Shown here: in pieces, positions 46,655 to 64,000 of the stretch | Layout: every line of letters starts with the position of its first letter | Numbering within the stretch: position 1 is the stretch's first letter | Assembly (NCBI RefSeq): GCF_040436345.1 | Contig: NC_133232.1 | Span: 16,186,220 to 16,250,219 of the forward strand | Length of the DNA stretch: 64,000 nucleotides | DNA from: Pagrus major | Taxonomy: Eukaryota > Chordata > Actinopteri > Spariformes > Sparidae | Direction: 5' to 3' | Notes under the pieces: model-generated | What the model was told of the DNA's origin: nothing | The model's database searches: none | Seen by the model: only the letters and a program-made list of their open reading frames with translations | Position numbers and translations under genes: made by a program

Positions 46655-49034
46655 GGGTTGTAAAATGAAAAAAAATTAGGATTTGATCATGCACATCATG
46701 TTAATTTTTCTTATGTTTATATTTGCAGAATTCCACAAAATGTATTCTTCGACTGATTGAAACGCGGCCTGATTGCGTAAACTAAGGCATTGTTGCTCAC
46801 CTGGATGTCATCAGAAGATCCTGACCTTTGTCTTATAAGCCTTTTGTCTGAAGAACAAAGGCATGCAAGATGCTAATGAAGCCATGGTATAAAGAGAGAT
46901 AACAGCTGGCATTATTGTGACTACCCTTGGTCTTGTGTACCACGCTCAAAGCAATAAAAGTGTGACAATACTGTGAGTGAAAATGGCTTGTTCCTCATTT
47001 TCAGATTGTTGTTGCCATGACAGAAGCAACAGGTTTTGTGAGTATTAAGTGGTGGGACAAGATGTGAGAAGGGACGTATGCAGGTGTCACATTCAGACAC
47101 AGAGAAATGCTGATAACCAACAGAGTGATGCACTGATAGTAGAGAAAAATGTGCACATGAGGCCATTTTATCTGACCTGGGCCTAAACTAGGGCTGGGCG
47201 ATTAATTGAATTTTGATTTCGATTTTGGCTTCCCTCGATCATGAAAACAAGATAATCGTAATAAAACGATCATTCTGCCGCACGCCGTGTCTTGTGTGGT
47301 AAATGCAGCGAACCCTTCCATCTCCACCTGTGCACTCCGCTCCACTCCGCTCCGCCCCCGCCTGAACAGTTTCGCTTTCAGCCACACCGGTGTGTGTTGC
47401 CAGTGGGTTTTTGGAAAAAACGCGTAGAAGAAGACGGTAGAAGATGGCAGAAAGGAGCCTTTGGTCGGGAAGAAAGATAAAGCGAATTCTGTGGTGTGGA
47501 AACACTTCGGTTTCGAGGAGTCTGACTCGGAACAAACGAAGATATTGTGCAAGATAAGTCAAGGGAACACGACCAATTAATTTAACCATTTAAAGTCCAC
47601 ACACAGAGTAATACATGACCAAGCAGTGAAGGAACAAAACAAATGAAAAGCTCCTCGACTCCTGCCACCGCCACACCGTTCTCAATTAAGGACACACTTT
47701 ACAATGCCACCGCACATCCACCCAGCTCCCGCAGGCATGAAGAAATAACGGATGCCGTCACATACATGATTGCCAAAGACATGTGCCCTATCAACACCGT
47801 TAGCGAGCCGGGGTTCAATAAACTGATTAACACAATGGACAAGCGGTAGTAAGTGTTACCATCACGTCACCATTTCAGCAGAATTGCGCTGCCTGCCCTT
47901 TATGACGAATGTCGCAGAAAAGTTGCAAGAGAAGTGTCAACAGCATTATATTTTGCCACCACAACGGACCTATGGATTTTTTTTTTTACATATTATTTAA
48001 TTCATTTTATTAATATATTTTTCTTATTTACTTGCATTTTTCTTGTTTTTCAGTTCAAACTTATCGTGTTCAAAGAAATACCAGAGTTAAAAGTTCAATA
48101 AATGCTTGTTCTCAAATCAATGAATAATCGTCTTTAATAATCGTGATTACAATATCAATCAAAATAATCGTGATTATGATTTTTGCCATAATCGAGCAGC
48201 CCTAGCCTAAACCTTCACAGAAGCATTTACATATTTTTTTCACACAGCAGAATATGTTGTGGGCTAAAACGAGAATAGAAGGGTGCAAAGTTTTAGGAAG
48301 TTAAAGAGAAAAGCACCGTTTGGCACCCTTTTGGCACTATACTCTGCACAAAAATAAAAGTGGACTGGGTTGTATTTTGAATACTGTGGCAGACTTTTTA
48401 GTTCAGGGAAGAAATATTGATAAATCGACAAGAGCACAGAAAAAGACTGTGTCCCATGAACATCAACATAATACACAGGGATAATGTTGATTGTTAGTTT
48501 ATGGCAATAATTCCCTAGGTACCAATCGTCATTGTTTAGTGGGCACAGTCAGCATAGCATCAGGTGGACATTCAGATTAGCTGTTAGTTGATATAAGTTT
48601 GACAAACAGGTTCTACACAGTGCGATGATTAATCTGCAGAACAAACTCACAGTTGAGCTTTCCATTGTTGTTGCCCTCTGGGAGTAACGGCGGCTTTTGC
48701 CTGATAACATTTCTTTAGACACGTGATACTTGACTGTGCTTTGATTTAGACTCGGAGTTTGTGTTCACTTCCAAGTCTGTATTTTAGATGTTAAAATTGC
48801 CTTTTAAAGTCATGTATATGCAGGTATATATAAATGTAAATGCAAACTGTACTGAGCAAGTTGTAATAACAAACTGGCAGTGGCCATAAATGATACTGCT
48901 GTTCTTCAGCTGTCAGTCTCATCAGGTGTTGTTTATCTACCCACCACTGTTCAAAGGTAACAGTACGAGTCTTGGTGTTTTGTTATGTTATGTTATCATC
49001 ACCTGTTTGCAACCCAGCGTTTAGGAAGCTTCAT
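37411..49034 (-). CDS. st3gal5: Lactosylceramide alpha-2,3-sialyltransferase (GM3 synthase), 7 coding exons
   Basis: Golgi type II enzyme that moves sialic acid from CMP-sialic acid to lactosylceramide, making GM3, the first step of ganglio-series synthesis. Coding exons in order: 49003-49034 (coding part of exon 49003-49119), 45869-45989, 44188-44397, 41038-41174, 40576-40762, 39431-39589, 37411-37662. They join to 365 aa, close to the usual family length. The tail [12 protein letters not shown] precedes a signal anchor at about residues 13-32 ([14 protein letters not shown]...). Sialylmotif L starts [19 protein letters not shown] (about 138) and crosses an exon junction to [10 protein letters not shown]. 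Sialylmotif S is in [17 protein letters not shown] (Cys about 299). The HYYD and [11 protein letters not shown] blocks cover motifs III and VS. The exon at 44188 is ended at ACG|GTGAAT because this keeps phase and alignment; a donor 27 nt further on breaks the frame. The start is the only ATG in frame in its exon. Synteny with polr1a supports st3gal5 over other ST3Gal genes. Confidence 0.9.
41500..42005. repeat. Possible MITE in an st3gal5 intron
   Basis: GTTTCCATCCACCTGTCTTT at about 41519 recurs inverted as GAGTGGATGGAAAAATAC near 41904 and GGATGGAAACTTGGG near 41983. The DNA between is AT-rich and non-coding. The ends are too diverged to define. Confidence 0.3.
43655..43975 (+). mobile_element. 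Internally deleted Tc1-like fossil
   Basis: Inside an st3gal5 intron. The left end is ACACCAACCAGCCGCAAAAT and the right end is the complement of GATCAGCCACAGCAAT. Between them are two blocks from a Tc1-like transposase. One (about 43700-43800) has [11 protein letters not shown]-type residues. The other (about 43840-43930) is the C-terminal end ([13 protein letters not shown]). The middle of the gene is missing. This is a different Tc1 family from the element at 7290-8743. Confidence 0.6.
45997..46078. repeat. (CA)41 microsatellite abutting an st3gal5 3' splice site
   Basis: An uninterrupted 82-bp CA run. In the st3gal5 transcript it is (UG)~41 followed by only CGUUCAG before the membrane-anchor exon (edge 45989). 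Confidence 0.96.
46577..46651. repeat. (GAT)25 trinucleotide repeat
   Basis: A perfect 75-bp GAT array in an st3gal5 intron. The poly-His frame on the minus strand here is not a gene. Confidence 0.97.
47189..48204 (+). mobile_element. hAT (ZBED-like) transposon with intact 8-bp target duplication
   Basis: A 1016-bp element in the st3gal5 intron 45990-49002. An exact 8-bp duplication GCCTAAAC flanks it at 47181-47188 and 48205-48212. The ends are TAGGGCTGGGCGATTA on the left and the complement of TAGGGCTGCTCGATTATG on the right. Subterminal ATAATCGTGATTA words are repeated near the right end. Inside are only N-terminal pieces of a hAT transposase, so it is a deletion derivative that needs a transposase from elsewhere. 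Confidence 0.9.
47440..47990 (+). pseudogene. Truncated hAT/ZBED transposase remnant
   Basis: In one frame near 47466-47640, [13 protein letters not shown]..., ILCK and FNHLKSTH outline a BED zinc finger (the Cys/His pairs are partly lost). The frame is interrupted by a stop before 47643. From 47643 it continues as FSIKDTLYN... [20 protein letters not shown], then after a break as [19 protein letters not shown]... FATTTDLW, the start of the RNase-H-like catalytic domain. The remainder of the catalytic and dimerisation domains is absent, replaced by AT-rich DNA. Confidence 0.75.
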
Positions 49035-50598
49035 CTTGATCTCGTCCACATTGGATTCTGGGAAGTCCTCTGGTTTCACTGCTGACCTCTCGAGCCCTCT
49101 GGCTCTCAAGGGTCTTATCCTGGACAGACAGAGTATATTTGCCACATTAGTGAACAATGTAAGATGGGATACTAAAACAGCAGCAGCAAATAACTTACAT
49201 TTTTTTAAATTAGGCTGACATTTCACGAAACAGCTGTTTGATGTAATGCTGGCAGTTATGTCGCAGCGGAGCAATGTCTAATGGAGGGACATACAAACTG
49301 GTGTTATGATAACAATTTTATTTATATGGCACCTTTCAATACTAAGATTTTTAGGGATCGTACTGTAACTGGAATGTAACTTTGTTGTAGCAAATGGCTG
49401 CACATTACCCTTAGGGTAAACCTATAGACAATGATTCAAACAGTGTTCTGGCGACCTCATTTTCCTCTGAGAACAGCTTGTTTATTAAGTCATGGAAAAG
49501 ATGAATAATTCTGAGTTTGTCTTATTACCTCATTGTACTCAAATATTTAAATTCGGAGTTTGAAAAGCAATCACTTATATAAAAGTTGCTTTACCAACAT
49601 TTTAAAATACATGTTAAGGTTCTGTATTTACATTTTACTTATAAGATAGTAGTATCAAACATGTAAAAAGTAAAGTCAAAAGTAAAGTATCAAAGCTAAG
49701 AGTAGCGTGTGGTAGCATTGTTATATTGTTAACATTACTGATGCAGGCATATTAACATGCAAGCAGTCTTTAAATGTCGTAGCTGCTTGAGGTGGAGTTC
49801 AAAGTTCAGTAAGTACTTATTTGTATAATAGCAATAATTAAGCCATCATAATACATCATCATTTACGACTGCTCCATGTGTTGTGAAATATTAATCTTTA
49901 CGTATCAAGTAACTCCGTCTTTATTGAAGGCAAGAGTCATCTCTGAAATGTAGCTAATGTTAGCAAAAAGTGTGACGTCCCACTTTTATGTCTATATCCA
50001 AACGTATGAGTTCACGTTATACCGTTAGCTTACGGTGCTAGTTTAGTTATTAGGACACTTGCTACTACAGAATATTTTTGGTAGTTTCGCCACAAAATTG
50101 GTCGAATAAATGCCCCTCAGGCAACATTTTCATGGATTGATGAATAACTGTAGACGACTCACAGCATTGAACTCCAGGCGAAGCATTTCATGATATTGAT
50201 AATGCGTATTTCCCCACACTGCTTTGACGAGCTACCTGCTGAATAAACCGTGTTTCTGCCATGTTTGATGGTTCAGCAAGGCTTCATTTGAGTGCCGTAT
50301 TTTAATAACACGGCCTACGAATATCCTGCTTTGGGGCTCGGCTGTTTTGGTTATTCTAACTCGAATAACGATGAGCAGAGCAGGGCCAAACAGTAGCGTT
50401 AACATTGTGTGGAAGCAAAGACAACGAAGAGCACAACATGCAGCTTATCTTCAGCACTTGGTCGAGCAATGTACCGCAACACACACGGCGGGGGACCGTT
50501 AGCGGGTCCACTCCAATGGTGAGCGGTGCTAACCACACGTTATCCCTCTGTCCTTTAAACTGCCATTTCTTCTCTATAGCATTGACTTATTGACTCAC

Positions 50599-50760
50599 CC
50601 TTCAATGGATTCCGTAGTTGAGCCATGTCCAATCTATTTGACAGACTGACTGATCAGCTCCTCATCCCGCTGCCATTTATGCAAGCTACACTTCTTCGGC
50701 CTCCTCGTCCAGCCTATCAGCGGCCGGAACGCTCGGCCTCACTTCCGCTCCTTCGTAATA
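50599..50760 (-). promoter_or_regulatory. st3gal5: st3gal5 first exon and promoter
   Basis: Donor TTGAAGG|GTGAGT gives an exon edge at 50599. Joined to the exon at 49119, an upstream ATG at 50626 opens a 10-codon uORF (MAQLRNPLKG, then TAA) that ends before the main start. DNA at 50690-50760 is GC-rich, with ETS-type CGGAAGTG (complement of CACTTCCG, about 50740) and no TATA box. It lies about 60-200 bp from the polr1a poly(A) signal. Confidence 0.5.
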
Positions 50761-50820
50761 AGAGCCCTCAACCATCTGACACGAGAAGATCATAAAACCC
50801 ATGTGCTCACTCATAACAGG

Positions 50821-50826
50821 TTTATT
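50821..50826 (-). terminator. polr1a: polr1a poly(A) signal AATAAA
   Basis: TTTATT on the plus strand, i.e. AATAAA in the polr1a transcript, 433 nt after the stop codon. It is followed by a U/G-containing stretch. A second hexamer at about 50871 is possible. Confidence 0.55.
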
Positions 50827-51258
50827 GCACCAAACAACAACAACAACATTTTTGTTTTATATTTTTACTTTATTTCATTATTAAATACAAAAGACAAAAA
50901 AAATAGTTGTTCTGCAGTAAACACACACAATGCATCCTTTTAAAGTATGATACAGGGACTGCTCAGTGATTTCATTCATTTCTAATAGAGGCCATCAGTC
51001 GCTTTTAAATCAGTTCATTCAGGAACAATCTGACTCAAACAACAAATATTAAAGAGCATTTGTCACATCAACCATATAAAGTACGACTGAGACAAAACAA
51101 GTCATTCTTATTCATGTGTCAGAAAAGGTACACGTCATATCTCATAGAAGTGAAAGTGAATCCACTCCAGCTCTGACATCCTATCAGTTCAGGTGAGATA
51201 ACTTTTTACAGTATGCCTCATCCAACCAGTCCGACTACTGACTGCAGCATCTCCTCTC

Positions 51259-62087
<10,829 letters not shown>

Positions 62088-64000
62088 CTAACAGGAATGA
62101 GGAAACACACAGCTGTTTTTTCTGTTCAGGTTCATTTTCTACCAAATGTGTTAGAGCGTGTTATAATCCATCTCTTATTCAAACAGTGGAGACGGAGACA
62201 CAGACACTCTTCAAACAGAGTTGCTCTGCTTTATGCTTATTGAAAAGACTCCACTGTGTGAACTTGAGGTGAGCCGTTTAATCAAAAACAAACAACATTT
62301 TCAGGAAGGAAGTTTGAGTGCGCACCACTATAAACACACAGAACTACACAAACAGAATTTCAATTATTTATTTATCTTCTACACAAGGCTCTGAATTTAA
62401 AATGGAAAATTGTAATATATTACAGTACATATAGTACAATAGTTTAGAAATCATAAAACACTAATATGTGCTTCAACAGAAGGGCAAATTCAGATAAGCC
62501 AAATTAGTAATACAAAATGTATTGCATGTAACATTGTGGATGATTTTGGAAATACACTTATTGAGATTTAGATGAAAAAATCAGTATCACTCTCTTGTCT
62601 TTGTGTTTAGCAGGGCGCTAAAGCCAGGATACTGTTAGCCTAGCGCAACATAAAGACTTAACGCAGATGAGAACAGCTAGCACAGCTCCGTCCAAGGTTC
62701 AAAAATACACCCACTAACACCTCTAACGCAGGCTAATCGTCTGGTTTGTTTAAATCTTACACAAACCAAATGTAAAAACATCAATTTGTAGATTTAAATT
62801 AGTGAGCTTTAGATGTGCTCTTTGGAGTATTTTTTAGCATTGGTGAGAGTAAGGCTAATCACTTCCTGCTGCATCCAGTCTTTATACTACGCTAAGCTAA
62901 TAGCCACCGTGCTCGATCCTCTGTACTTGACGCACAGCTGTGAGAGTAGTATCAAGATTTTTTATATAAGTATAGACAAGATAGATAATATGCATATTTT
63001 ATAAAATGTGAAGGAAAATATTACTATAGAGATTAATTATAAGGTTAACATTTATATTATTGAACCTCAGATTAGTATTAGTCAGCGCAATAGTGCAGCT
63101 CATCCCACTTAATGTTTGTGTGTAGTACATATTTATCCCCAGTGGCCATGTTAGAGCACCATGGGGCCCATGAACTACACCTTCAATGTGGCAGCCATTT
63201 TGGCCAGTGGCATCCACTGAGGAGGAAGCACTGAATTTGACAAGGCTGCAGTCTTTTTAAATACTAATTTTCTGAGGAGTAGTCCTCATGGAGCCAGTAG
63301 CTTAGCTGCAGTATAAGTTAAATCAGGTTAACCCTCTGTTGACTGGAACAAAGAAATGTGTTTTGATACGCCACATTGCCATCGTCAGGACCTGTGGTTG
63401 AAACTGCGGTCATGGTTACTGTGTCACCTAACCCGTGGTTGCAGTTATCATTAGTCAGATAATGATAACTGCAACTGCAGGTTGCAAGAATTTTTTGAAG
63501 TCACAGAATTCAGTGTACAAAAATTCTAATCTTTTACAATTCATGAACATTTATGTCAAACCAATGCAACTGTGCAATGTATCGAAAATGTGTAATATGT
63601 ATTTTTAGTCCCTGTTACAGGCTACAGAGATATATGACTTAAAGAGGTCTATATTTTTTATTTTGATTTCTTCAGTATCAAAGTAATCGGAGGATAGTTG
63701 TCTGTATATCTGTGGTGCTAATTTACCAATATTATAAGGGAATATAAGGCTAAAAAAAACGTTAGTCCCAAATTATACGTACTGTGGGGCCAAAACTTGT
63801 TTATCAACATGTTTATCCACCAAATCAAACCAAAACTAAAAAGCTATCATCAAATCAAGTGTAAAATCAGAAATGTAGAAGCTGGCATTATTCAGCAACG
63901 TTCCTCTGAATCACCTGTGTTGGGTTGGGCTCACCTAACATCATAAATCTGGTTTTGCTGCTCTTCAGCAGAGTCTGTGATTGCTTTGCAGTAGTAATCA
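62088..64000 (-). other. polr1a: Presumed polr1a intron running off the window
   Basis: Acceptor TTAG|GTTATC at 62088 shows that an exon lies upstream, but no frame here encodes the expected preceding RPA194 segment with a phase-0 donor. The DNA is AT-rich. It includes a stretch (62620-62960) with the TAGC-rich words common in fish intergenic repeats, and an imperfect inverted repeat near 63405-63485 (GCAGTTATCATTAG / CTGATTAGTAT-like). Confidence 0.45.

Noticed and set aside
46332-46694. Poly-His frame
   Set aside because: Arises from (GAT)25 read on the minus strand, with no other coding support.
50599-50626. ATG at 50626 as the St3gal5 start codon
   Set aside because: After splicing to the next exon the frame hits TAA after ten codons, so it is a uORF and not the protein start.
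63936-64000. Possible polr1a exon ending GATGTTAG|GTGAGC
   Set aside because: The donor looks reasonable, but no frame matches the expected RPA194 segment, and the phase (1 or 2) does not fit the phase-0 acceptor at 62088.

Overview
This is a 64-kb piece of a vertebrate nuclear genome, almost certainly a teleost fish. The genes are split into many short exons with canonical GT-AG introns. The five proteins are vertebrate-specific or vertebrate-like. The intergenic and intronic DNA carries fish-type Tc1-like and hAT elements, MITEs, a tRNA-derived SINE and many long CA/GT microsatellites. No bacterial or viral gene, CRISPR array or rRNA was seen.

All five genes lie on the minus strand, so transcription runs from high to low coordinates. 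From left to right they are: casp3 (executioner caspase, coding 1662-6018), cenpu (kinetochore CENP-U, 9907-16834), acsl1 (long-chain acyl-CoA synthetase, 18531-27979 with 5' noncoding exons probably near 32.1 and 34.8 kb), st3gal5 (GM3 synthase type sialyltransferase, 37411-49034 with a 5' exon near 50.6 kb), and the C-terminal part of polr1a (RNA polymerase I largest subunit, 51259-62087, continuing beyond the right edge). Exon boundaries were read by hand from reading frame, splice signals and phase. All listed exons join in frame and give 289 aa (Casp3), 384 aa (Cenp-u), 699 aa (Acsl1), 365 aa (St3gal5) and 659 aa of Polr1a including its natural stop.

The genes are not an operon and belong to separate pathways: apoptosis, centromere assembly, lipid activation, ganglioside synthesis and rRNA transcription. 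As I recall human gene order, casp3-cenpu-acsl1 matches 4q35 and st3gal5-polr1a matches 2p11.2. The window would therefore span the join of two conserved blocks, between about 34.8 and 37.4 kb. PRIMPOL, which lies between CASP3 and CENPU in human, is not present here.

The best candidates for a second look are: (1) two tandem, equal-length (78 nt, phase 0/0) exons in acsl1 that encode alternative versions of the fatty-acid gate motif, one with Phe and one with Tyr, with a ~490-nt pyrimidine-rich tract in the pre-mRNA just upstream; (2) UG/CA dinucleotide repeats lying directly against splice sites in four of the five genes, most strikingly a (UG)~41 run 7 nt from the acceptor of the st3gal5 membrane-anchor exon; (3) a DEVD caspase-3 consensus site inside the Casp3 prodomain; (4) a hAT element with an exact 8-bp target duplication and a Tc1-like element with IR/DR ends.
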